From: Cercophora sp. LCS_1
Lineage: Eukaryota; Ascomycota; Sordariomycetes; Sordariales; Lasiosphaeriaceae
Direction: 5' to 3'
DNA: 64,000 nt
Assembly (NCBI GenBank): GCA_036250225.1
Contig: JAPZLL010000013.1
Location: 372,001-436,000 of the forward strand
Shown: positions 55,580-64,000 of the stretch, piece by piece
Position numbering within the stretch: the stretch's first letter is position 1
Layout: every line of letters begins with the position of its first letter
The notes under the pieces: model-generated
What the model saw: only the letters and a program-made list of their open reading frames with translations
Databases searched by the model: none
Told to the model about the DNA's origin: nothing
Program-made: the position numbers and the translations under genes

Positions 55580-56282
55580 CTACTGCTTGGCGACCCGATC
55601 AAACACCACCCCCCTCACCGAACCACCGCTCATCGCGGTCCGGACGTTGCGTTTAAAACCCTCCCGATTTGTCCGTAGGTCCTCAGCGGCCTCCTTGTTG
55701 AGCGGGTCACTGGCGTTGGGCTCAAGGAACAGGAACTGCAGTCCGACTATGACGGCATTCAGGTTCAGAACAGGCTTCCAGTCCTCGCGCAGGATGTTGA
55801 GGCAAACCTTGCCCTCGAGGTCGATGTTTGGGTGGTAAATCTTCTCGCGGCACTGCACCTTGGGAGGCTCGTGGGGGAAGTTTGGCGTGATGTTGAACGT
55901 AAAGCTGAACCTGCCGCCGCGGTACATGCCCTCGTCCGGCTCGACGTAGAGGATAAAACTCAGGATGTTGTCTGGGTCGGGGAACTCAGTTCGCATCGTC
56001 GTGCCCAAGGAAAGCTCGCTCAGATCTGTCGAACCCTTCGTCAGCCAAGAACTCATGCAAGGGAGGATGGAGATGCCAGAGCCCAGCGCTCAGAGGAAGG
56101 GAAGGGGAGATCGCACCTTTCTGAACTCTCAGTTGAGCTGCCGTGACTTTCTTCTTCTTGCCGCCCGCAGCGCCCTCGGCGTTCTCAGCCTTCTGCTGCT
56201 CCTTTTTCTGCCCAGCCTGTCAGAGAGCTTGCCTTCAGGGTGTTGGGCCTGGATGTCCTACCATAGACCATATTTTCAACAT
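55580..56282 (-). CDS. ubc12: NEDD8-conjugating enzyme UBC12
   Basis: E2 that transfers NEDD8/Rub1 from the Uba3 E1 to cullins, activating SCF-type ligases. Exons are 56262-56282 (21 nt), 56117-56207 and 55580-56025, giving 185 residues. The start MLKIWSMKKEQQKAE, assembled over the first intron, matches the N-terminal extension through which UBC12 docks on its E1. The UBC fold contains FPDPDNILSFILYVEPDEG, YRGGRFSFTF, HPNIDLEGKVCLNILREDW with the catalytic cysteine at residue 112, and PNASDPLNKEAAEDLR. The length and motif order are those of UBC12, not of ubiquitin E2s. Assignment is firm. Confidence 0.94.
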
Positions 56283-57071
56283 CTTGGCGGTCGGTAATGT
56301 GATCGCAAAGCGTATGCAAGGAAAGAAATAAGTAGAGTGGTCGCACGGGGTGATGTGATCAGGGCTCGGGTTGCCTCAGCGTTGGGGGAGGAGTTGGCGG
56401 AGGAACTAAGAGAGATCGCAGGGTCGGAGGATCGAGGTTTGGCACCTAGCTACTGCCGTATGTTCTTTTACCTTTGTAAGGCTGACGGAACCTTTTTTAG
56501 GAGGCGATTTGGCAAAACCCAACCGCGATCGAGAAACCGGCGGAATTATTATTTGGCAAGCAAGGTACGGAGGGGGAGGTACCAAGTTGCCCCGCGGCAA
56601 GTGGAGATTGGCTTTTCGGGGCTTGAGTCATCATTGATAGGCAGCACTCAGCCCCGATAAGTCGATAAGGTTCCAAACTGCATCAGAGAGCATCCGTTGG
56701 CAGGAAGTTGGGATCAGACCACTTAGTTTTTGTTGAATGGAACTATATCTGATAGCAAGGTATGTCTAAACTCTCGAGCTCTTTATAAAACATGCCCTCG
56801 GCTCTTCATGAAGTTGCTCCGCTGGGTCACTTAGTTCAGATTCACACCCAAAATATAACAGAAGACAAGAGACCTGGGCAACGATAACCTAAAACCGCAG
56901 AAGTTAAATATTGATAAGTGCTCAATTTCACCAGCTTACTCGCTTTCAATCTATCCTAACCTTCACCCTGGGTATCTCTAATGAATGAATGAATGAATGC
57001 CCGGATCATGCCTGTGTCCATGTCAATCCCTGTCCATGCAAAACCCCTGAACCCCTGAACCCGGAAACTCT
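56283..57071. other. Intergenic region
   Basis: About 790 bp between the ubc12 start and the ceramidase stop. It holds the ubc12 promoter and ceramidase 3' UTR. A short (GAAT)n tract lies at about 56980-56999 and a duplicated CCCCTGAA word near 57045-57060. No gene is seen. Confidence 0.5.
56980..56999. repeat. (GAAT)n microsatellite
   Basis: Four to five GAAT tetranucleotides in a row, about 75 bp beyond the ceramidase stop codon and so probably in its 3' UTR. Confidence 0.85.
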
Positions 57072-59465
57072 TCAATCAACAACAGTAAACGCCGAACTCG
57101 CTCCCTCAAAGGCCGTAATCGTCCCCCCAAGACTCTTTGCGTCACCAAAGTACCTCAAACGGTAGACCCCTGGCTCAGTCCAGTCCTCAATCTCCCACAC
57201 AACCTCGACCTCGCTCGTAGCCATCAACTCGCTCGTACGTCGCCAATGATACACAAGTCCCCAATCAGAGTCATCCCTGACACTCTTCCAGATGCCCTTA
57301 ACAAGTGGCTCTTGCAATTTCTCAACGGCCACAAAGGTCTTCTCCAAGCGCAGGTTGTTGCGCGGGTTTGCACCCAGAAACTTCGCCTTGACATGCTCGC
57401 CCTTGATGTACCGTGTTTCTACTTCCTCTAGCACACCACCAAAACTCTTAAAAAGTGATGTCCCATCCCTGACAACACCGGTGACAAACGACAAGGAACG
57501 ATTCGAGTTGTCCGGCGGGAAAAGTGTGTGATCCGGCGGAGCGGCGCCCCTAGCGCCGAGGTACGGCAAAAACGACAACGTGACGTTGATATAAGCAGCG
57601 AGTGTATGGGGGCCGTACAGGGTTGATGCACCCTCGTACCGCTGGACCGAATACTCTTCCTCGGTGGTGATGTAATGCGTGTAGCTGTTGGCCGGACCCC
57701 CGATGACCACGATCGGGGATGGCACCGATGAAGAGACAGCGTCATTCTGGAACATGACAGCAGAGGCATCGTGGACTGCTTCTTTCCAGCGCCGGCCAGC
57801 CATCGTTGATGCCTCACCTGGACTGACGATGATGACAAGCTGTCCAACCCGGAAGACTTGCACGTCAACCACGTTCGGAGTCCACTGATAAGGCTTGTGC
57901 ATCTCTCCTACGTCCAGCAGGATTGGTTTTGGGTGATGACATGCCCGTTGTTCGTCGGATGGGTCCTTGAGGAAGCGGGACACGACACGCCAGACTGGTG
58001 AGGTGGTATTTTCGTTTCCGTTGTGTTGTGTGAAGTCGAAAGCTCCCGGGCCGTCGGATGTTCCAGCGGCAAACGAGTACCCCAACGCTGCTGGACATGT
58101 GGTGGCCTCTGAACCGTTAGGCAGGCGGAAATTGAAGCCGGACATGTTGTGGAACGTATGAAACGACTTGACCAACGAGCCTTGTATGGGAGTTGGCTCG
58201 CGGTTGAGTTGATCATACAAGGCCCTGGCGGGTTCGAACTGGCGTTTGCCAATCTCGAAGCACGAGCTTGCTCCATCGTCCTTCACCCTGAACATTGGGC
58301 CTCTTGCATGGCATGATTGTGATCTCCCATCACTGCACGTGCTGTTCTCGAAGCTACACATCTGGTCGGACCCATCCTCACACCAAGCCCCGAGAACATT
58401 AGGGCTGGTATCGCCCACATTGGCTTGCGAAAAGCCAGCAACGAAGTCGTCGGCCGCGGTGTCTTCGTCGCGCATGCTCTTCTCAAAGAGGTACGCCGCA
58501 ACTCCTTTGTTATCACCGGCGATAAGTGTATTATTGCCAAGCATTGAAGTCCCGTGGACAGGAAACCAAGTGAGAACTCCGATATTCTTGCCGTCTGAAG
58601 CCCTCTGAAATTTGAGGAGGGTCATGTCCTTCTCCACGGAACCATCATCCTCGGTACTGATGTTATACCGAGCGCGTTCTTCCTCTGGGTTGGCAAGGTA
58701 GGCGAACAGACTCCGGTTGATATTGGCGCCAAGAACCTTGGTAGTGCCAACACTGAGATACCCAGGCTGCAGGCTCTCGTGAGCACGACGAACAGACAAG
58801 ACGGCGCCATCGACAATCGCTTGATAGCCTTGGCGATCAAATCCCTTGCTCGTGATCTGGGGCAGCAAGTAATTCAGCCATCCACCAGGGCCAGCATGCG
58901 AATGTGTACCAGTGACGGCGACGTTGTGGTGTCCATAAACTGCATACGATGGCCCGAGTGCCTTGAGTGCGTCGATAATGCCGTACCGGACGGCTGTATC
59001 GCCTGACTGAGTGTCCAGAACAAGGTATACGAATCTGCCGTCGGGTTTATCGACGTTGCCGACAATAAAGGCCCTCGAATACAGGCGCTGCCTCAGCCCG
59101 GTGCCCAGCTGTTTCGGATCCGCGTAGCCCATGAGGTTGATCTCAACTACAGGGCCAGTGATATCTGCCTTTCCGACACCGAGAAGATAATGATCCCCGA
59201 CACCCTGGGTGTTGTAATCGTCCCCATGAATCCCGAACCCTGAAATGCAGGATGGTGCCCAACGAGCGAATGAATCGGGCGCAAACACCCTGAATGAGAA
59301 GATTGCGAGAAGAACCAAGCTAACCGTAACGGCGATTTTGCGAGGAGAGATGGTACGACGGCGGGAAGGCAACATCGGTCTCGGACCTGTTGCCGCATCG
59401 TCCTGGCGATGCTCTACGAGCAGCCGCTCACCCTCGAGGTGAGCCTCGTTCTTTTCGAAATCCAT
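57072..59465 (-). CDS. Neutral (non-lysosomal) ceramidase
   Basis: Zn-dependent amidase that hydrolyses ceramide to sphingosine and a fatty acid at the plasma membrane, Golgi or outside the cell. Intronless, 797 residues, a usual length. Residues 1-43 are cytoplasmic and contain a basic RRR segment. A signal-anchor helix follows at about 44-62 (KIAVTVSLVLLAIFSFRVF), so the enzyme is predicted type II membrane-bound. The catalytic domain begins at YLLGVGKADITGPVVEINLM. Zn ligands are expected in TGTHSHAGPGG and WFPVHGTSM; the nucleophilic serine is in NVGDTSPNVLG. The C-terminal Ig-like domain runs from about residue 640. Assignment is firm. Confidence 0.93.
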   Translation of the reverse strand: MDFEKNEAHLEGERLLVEHRQDDAATGPRPMLPSRRRTISPRKIAVTVSLVLLAIFSFRVFAPDSFARWAPSCISGFGIHGDDYNTQGVGDHYLLGVGKADITGPVVEINLMGYADPKQLGTGLRQRLYSRAFIVGNVDKPDGRFVYLVLDTQSGDTAVRYGIIDALKALGPSYAVYGHHNVAVTGTHSHAGPGGWLNYLLPQITSKGFDRQGYQAIVDGAVLSVRRAHESLQPGYLSVGTTKVLGANINRSLFAYLANPEEERARYNISTEDDGSVEKDMTLLKFQRASDGKNIGVLTWFPVHGTSMLGNNTLIAGDNKGVAAYLFEKSMRDEDTAADDFVAGFSQANVGDTSPNVLGAWCEDGSDQMCSFENSTCSDGRSQSCHARGPMFRVKDDGASSCFEIGKRQFEPARALYDQLNREPTPIQGSLVKSFHTFHNMSGFNFRLPNGSEATTCPAALGYSFAAGTSDGPGAFDFTQHNGNENTTSPVWRVVSRFLKDPSDEQRACHHPKPILLDVGEMHKPYQWTPNVVDVQVFRVGQLVIIVSPGEASTMAGRRWKEAVHDASAVMFQNDAVSSSVPSPIVVIGGPANSYTHYITTEEEYSVQRYEGASTLYGPHTLAAYINVTLSFLPYLGARGAAPPDHTLFPPDNSNRSLSFVTGVVRDGTSLFKSFGGVLEEVETRYIKGEHVKAKFLGANPRNNLRLEKTFVAVEKLQEPLVKGIWKSVRDDSDWGLVYHWRRTSELMATSEVEVVWEIEDWTEPGVYRLRYFGDAKSLGGTITAFEGASSAFTVVD

Positions 59466-60067
59466 CCCTCAAGGATGTCGCAAGCCAGAGTTAAAACTCG
59501 TTCAACGGCCAAACATAGCAGACATGCAGTAGTAACACGAGTCACTGCAAGTAAAGAAGAAGTAAAGAACAGCTGCTCAGTAACGACGGTTGTTCACCTG
59601 GAGATGGCCACGGGGTCCAGGAGACGCGCGCCGAGTGTCCAGGTGCTTGGCATGTGTCGTCATCTTTCTTTGTCATGAAAGCTCCGATTCGTCAGACTGC
59701 CCGCTGTCACTTGGCGAGGTGACAGGGGTGCAGCATCTTGGGACCTGAAGGGTTCGCGGTTCAGCCTCCCCAACCATCAAGAGCGACAAATTTCAATCGT
59801 CATTGCAAGAACTTGAGCATAAAGGCCAAACTGATAGAAAACAAATCATAGTACTAAATAAAAAAAAAACCAAAAAAAAAACCACACCCACCAAGAGCGC
59901 AGTGTGAATCAAATCCCAAACACCGAATCTCCACTACACAGTATCGCGATAAACACCCCTGTCCCCCCACAGTGGATCCAATTTTTTATCGATCGCATCG
60001 CATCGCGACCGACAACTACTAGATCCTCCCAAGCAACCAACCAAATCAACAACACCCCCAAAACAAA
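59466..60067. other. Divergent intergenic region
   Basis: About 600 bp between the start codons of the ceramidase (minus) and BCAS2 (plus) genes, presumably both promoters. It contains A-rich runs at about 59859-59881. No other feature is seen. Confidence 0.5.
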
Positions 60068-60737
60068 ATGCCCTCCGTAACCGCAATCCACGAATCCCTC
60101 CCCTGTGAGACCATCCCATCCCACCCCCCCTTTTAAGCCCCAAACTAACCCCCCAGACATCGACCACCCCCCCTCACCAACCTCCCTCTCCGCCGCCGAA
60201 GCCCTCATAACCGCCGAACGCGCCCTCATCCCAGATGACCCTCACCACGCCCTCCTCCCGCCACCTCACCAACCAAACCTAACCCCCCTCCTAACATCCG
60301 AATACACCCGCGTCGCGCGCGGCGAAAAGCTCAACGCCCTCGATTTAAGCCGCTACGAAGCACCCGAAACACCCTCAACCGATGCCGCCCCCGAAGAACT
60401 CACAGCCCTGCTCTCACGCGCCTACGCGTCGCACGCCTATGTCTCCTCCCGGAGAGCGCATTTAGCGCTGCTAGATAGCTACGGCAAGAACGCATGGTTG
60501 ATCGGGAACTGGCACCTGGAGGGCGAGCTCAAGGCGATTGAGAAGGAGTTGGCCGAGACGAAAAAGGCGATCGATGTGTTGACTTTGCAGCGAAAAACGG
60601 CGCAGGGGGAGGTCGGGGGCGAGATTCACGGGTTGGAGGAGACGTGGAAGAGGGGGATTGCGAGGGTTCTGGAGACAGAAGCTGCTGCTGAGAGTCTGAG
60701 GAGGGAGATCTTGGAAACGAGGCGGGAGAGCGCGTAA
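60068..60737 (+). CDS. cwf7: Pre-mRNA-splicing factor BCAS2/SPF27 (Cwf7)
   Basis: Small subunit of the Prp19/NineTeen complex that activates the spliceosome (Snt309 in budding yeast, Cwf7 in fission yeast). Exons are 60068-60104 (37 nt) and 60157-60737, giving 205 residues. The join gives MPSVTAIHESLPYIDHPPSP, the usual BCAS2 N-terminus with the Leu-Pro-Tyr-Ile-Asp core. The rest is mostly helical: SLSAAEALITAERALI, an acidic/Pro linker, then SYGKNAWLIGNWHLEGELKA and a C-terminal coiled coil with a lysine- and glutamate-rich ending. The intron has an ACTAACC branch site directly before its CAG. Confidence 0.9.
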
Positions 60738-61207
60738 ACATCGAGCAGATTTCTCGATATGACGCATGTCACAAAGACTTATGGGGGCGGTTCAGGGGCA
60801 GGCAGCGCTCAGAAGTTCGACGGGTTGTATGCAGGCAACTGTGTATGAAGGTATTTTTGAACCACCAGTTGCTCTCCGCCGCTTCAACACGAAGCGAGTT
60901 ACAGAGAGAAGTCAGGTTTGCGGCGTATGGCGGAGTTCGGCATAAAGAGTCTATAAACAAGGGTTGTGGCATAGAGATGCTAAAGTAATCCTGTTGCTGC
61001 TGCCACTCCTGTTCGAGGGCAGCCGACAATAGGGCGATCTCCGTTGGAACAAAAAGAGGTTGTGTGACCTAAACGCCGACCCTTCCACAATGTTGAACAC
61101 GCAATCTTTCCATCGTCTCGCAGATGGTCGGTCCCACTGGGGTATGACCGCTGCTACTACATCATATCCTCTGAGCGATATTCTCTCCTGTCCACCCGAG
61201 CCCCCGC
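60738..61207. other. Convergent intergenic region
   Basis: About 470 bp between the stops of BCAS2 (plus) and the PKA regulatory subunit (minus). It must hold both 3' UTRs. No gene is seen. Confidence 0.5.
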
Positions 61208-62444
61208 CTACGACACCTGCAAAGGATCCATTTCCTCGACACCGGATTTGACACCCACATACTTGGTCCTCCGCATGATTCCCTCCACTGGACCAAGCAA
61301 CCTCTGGAAGGCTGACTTGCCAAGAGTGGCCACCTTGACTTCGGTCTGGCTGATAACGCTGGCAGCGCGAGGAGCGTCGTTGAGAAGTGCTAGCTCGCCA
61401 AAGAAATCGCCCTTCTTGTACTGCTTGACAGGGGTCTCGTTGTCGCTCCTAATGGCAACCGCCTCGCCAGCCTCCAGCAGGAAGAACGAGTGGCCCGGGT
61501 CGCCCTCGCGGATAATTGTGTGACCAGCAGGGAATTTCTGGCTTTCCAAAGCATCGGCAATCTTTGATCTTTCGTATGGTGTCAGGCTCGACAGAAGAGG
61601 AACCTCTTCCAAAAAGCTCTCATACATCCGGCGACGGGCAAACGTAGACTCCATCAAGATTCGTCGGAATGTGAGGCGATCGAGCGCCCATAATGTGCAG
61701 TTGGACTCGGCCGAGATAACGGTTGCTGCACGAGGAGCGTTGTACATCAGGGCAAGTTCTCCGAACGAGCCACCAGCGTCAATTTTCCCGACATTCTGCC
61801 CCATGCCATCTGGTCCCGGTTGCAGAGCACCACTGGGGTTGACGTAGACATCAAATGATCCTTTCTCAACCACGTAGAAGAAATCACCTGCGTCGCCTTG
61901 GGTAATCACCTGTATGACACGTTTAGACACCAACGCTTCGACTTCGAAATCCAAGCTTGAAGCTTACCTTGATTCCCTTTGTGGGGATAGGTTTCTCTTG
62001 GAGGGCGCCCAGAATTTGCGCACTTTGCTCGTCATCGAGATGGCTGAACAGGAAATTGCCGCTGATGGCATTCTTCAAACGTTCTAGTTGCTCTGCCGAC
62101 TTTGGGTGAACGGGGGGTGACCAGTTGTCGTATGTATCTGCGACTGGCTTAAGTGACTCGGCCGAGACAGATGTTCGGCGAGCAAAGTTGTATTGTGCGG
62201 GATAGCCTTCAGGGTTTGGTGGGCTCCTCAGTCCACTAGGCATATCGGAGGCAGCATCGGCTCCAAAGGGACCGCGGAAGTGACTCGGGCTACCGGCCAA
62301 ACCAAAACTAGGGGTTGTCGGGGACGTGACGAGATCGTTCTCGTCCTCTTCAGCAAGACTCTGCATACCACTTGTCTCGACTCTTGCAGACCCGAACGGA
62401 TTGGCATTCGCCCCAAAAGGGCTGGTGTAACCAGTGCTCGACAT
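61208..62444 (-). CDS. pkaR: cAMP-dependent protein kinase regulatory subunit
   Basis: Inhibitory subunit of PKA; cAMP binding releases the catalytic subunit. In filamentous fungi it controls growth polarity, conidiation and, in pathogens, infection structures. Exons are 61968-62444 and 61208-61909, giving 392 residues. The inhibitor site RRTSVS is at residues 89-94 (Ser at the phospho-acceptor position, i.e. RII-like). Two cyclic-nucleotide-binding domains follow, each with its phosphate-binding cassette (FGELALMYNAPRAAT and FGELALLNDAPRAAS). I chose MSSTGYTSPFGANANPFG as start; the frame continues upstream without an ATG. I see no RIIa-type dimerisation/docking helix pair at the N-terminus. 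Confidence 0.92.
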
Positions 62445-64000
62445 GTTGTCTAATTGGGTCCTTGCTCGAGGTTCCACTTTGATTGGAAAGCTTGAAGAAA
62501 AAGTGTTAACGAGACCAGACAACAAGTGGGGAGATCGAAAAGCCTACTGAGGTCGCAATGTTTCCCACCACTTTTTTTTTATTTTAAAGAAGAGCTTTCG
62601 CTCTGTTGTGGGATACACGATACAGCTACCGCCAGGTGGGTCAAGCAGCCAGGTCACGGAAATCCGACGGTGTTATATACTGTCAAAAAGCCGAAGACAC
62701 CCAGTCGCAAATATGTATCCCGGACGGAGAGGTAGGGTGGGTCGTCGCGCTGTCCGATACAACTGATGTTTACGTCCGTTCTCGTAATCTGCAGAGGGCC
62801 GTCAGAGACATTCGCATACGGGCAATGGTGGTCTTGAAAAGCGACAAGTCTGAGAACTTTGAAAGAAGGAAGAATGGGAGCAAGACAAATGGCCTGGGTG
62901 GCGCGGGAACGTGCAGATTCGACCGGGAATTGCTTGCTGGGATGAGATTTCTGGAAGCGAATTGCGTTCAACAGGCAACCGCAACCTGGATGGACACGCA
63001 GGCTGAAGCTAAGCAGTTGTTTGGCCGGGGTTCAGGAGTGCTTGGGAGTGGCGGTAGTGGATGGGGATGGTGACGATGCTCAAGACAAAGCTGGGACGGA
63101 ACAATGAAGCTTGCCATACCGGTTTCCAATGCTTTGACAGGAGCCAAGGCTCTGGCTCTCCCGACAAGACGTTCTTGTCGTCAGCCACAGGATGGTGTTG
63201 ATCGAAAGGCGTTAGGAGCTGACGGGGAATGGAGCTGCGATCGCGAGGTGGGCACCAATGCGTGATAAAGAGAAGCAGCAGGCCGGGGCAAGACAGGGAG
63301 CGCCAACGATCGGCTCGCAGTCCATGCGGACGTGGAGTCGGAATAAAGGTCGAGACAGGACAGAACGACGCAACCAAGTCGCCAACAATTATTTCGCTTG
63401 TTAGATGACGGCGACTACTTGATCAATAGGATAGGGACAGAGAGGAGGTGCGACGAGGACGAAAGTCAAATCGAACGGGAGCTGGGGCGGGAGCGGAAGG
63501 CGGGAACTTGAGGGACTGACGAGGGGGTGGAGTGAAGCTTCCAAAGGTTTAGGTTTGGGCGACGAGTGGGGTGGTTTCCGCCGTCCACTCCATCACAGTG
63601 CGCTAAGATGTACAACCTCGCACCCCTCACCCTTCGCGGTATCTTTCTGGTGCATTCGCCATCGCTTCCAGGCTCCTTCTTTGCATGCTCCTCACCTTGG
63701 GCTGGGCGCAACCATACGCCTTGACCCCGCATCAGTGCTTGCCGAACACCGACAAGCTTAATGGACGGGGGCGGCTTATCAAAGGGGAGTTTTGCGCCGC
63801 ATTCAGATTCAAGGCTGCTTCCAGGTTCCCCTCCTTGGTGCCCCTCTTGCGGCGGGCCACCGCCCATCGAACAATTCTAGAAGGACGCACGGGCCCATCA
63901 TTGACGCAGCAAGCACGCGGCTTGGAAGCAAGTCTCCAAGCCTCCAGCCGGACCGATCTGCGGCAAGCGGCCACGCCGGTATCGTCTGAGCGTGGTGATC
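62445..64000. other. Region upstream of pkaR to window end
   Basis: About 1.55 kb upstream of the pkaR start. It is likely promoter and a long 5' UTR. Open frames on both strands carry no recognisable domain. I call no gene; a gene beginning beyond the right edge cannot be excluded. Confidence 0.45.

Noticed and set aside
1..64000. CRISPR arrays, prophage, integrons, bacterial operons
   Set aside because: The window is fungal nuclear DNA; no regularly spaced short repeats with unique spacers or bacterial genes were seen.

Overview
This is a stretch of nuclear chromosome from a filamentous ascomycete, most likely a Sordariomycete. The evidence is genes split by short (about 50-100 bp) GT-AG introns with CTAAC/CTGAC-type branch sites, and gene families typical of Pezizomycotina: a division-1 chitin synthase closest to class II, a CFEM membrane protein, an OPY2 MAPK anchor, a Mit1-like remodeller, neutral ceramidase and indoleamine 2,3-dioxygenase. 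There is no prokaryotic, viral or obvious transposon gene. I resolve 18 protein genes and one intron-containing tRNA-Pro. Splice models were built by hand and every junction was checked for reading phase.

Layout. 0.4-14.2 kb: four minus-strand genes: glutamate-cysteine ligase (glutathione synthesis), a CFEM/poly-Q membrane protein, the DEAD-box mRNA-export helicase DBP5 and the HOG-pathway anchor OPY2. 14.2-19.9 kb: a gene-poor stretch with only weak coding hints. 19.9-25.5 kb: chitin synthase and a kelch protein, both plus strand. 25.8-27.4 kb: complex I 24-kDa subunit and tRNA-Pro (minus). 27.4-31.5 kb: gene-poor DNA with fragmentary coding signals and two tandem-repeat arrays. 31.5-34.9 kb: a six-exon CCCH zinc-finger gene (minus). 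38.2-44.2 kb: the Mit1/Mi-2-like chromatin remodeller (minus), divergent from the mitochondrial rRNA methyltransferase MRM1 (plus). 47.4-64 kb: a Cys-rich surface protein, indoleamine 2,3-dioxygenase head-to-head with a PLP-dependent hydroxy-amino-acid lyase, ketol-acid reductoisomerase, the NEDD8 E2 UBC12, neutral ceramidase, the splicing factor BCAS2/Cwf7 and the PKA regulatory subunit.

The genes are mostly housekeeping and do not form a pathway cluster. Themes that recur are the cell surface and signalling (chitin synthase, CFEM protein, OPY2, Cys-rich GPI-like protein, PKA-R) and mitochondrial or amino-acid metabolism (complex I, MRM1, KARI, IDO, PLP lyase, glutamate-cysteine ligase).

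The observations most worth a second look are: (i) a conserved-looking Cys/His tail of the Mit1 gene that lies out of frame behind a seven-base homopolymer; (ii) a six-copy 85-87 bp minisatellite that starts just after the stop codon of the CCCH gene, next to an older three-copy repeat; (iii) a 57-bp intron in the CFEM domain that is open and in frame, and whose retention would add a cysteine; (iv) coding-like fragments of an unrecognised membrane protein at 28.9-30.0 kb; and (v) a PKA regulatory subunit without a visible dimerisation/docking domain. I did not find a clearly new multi-gene system.
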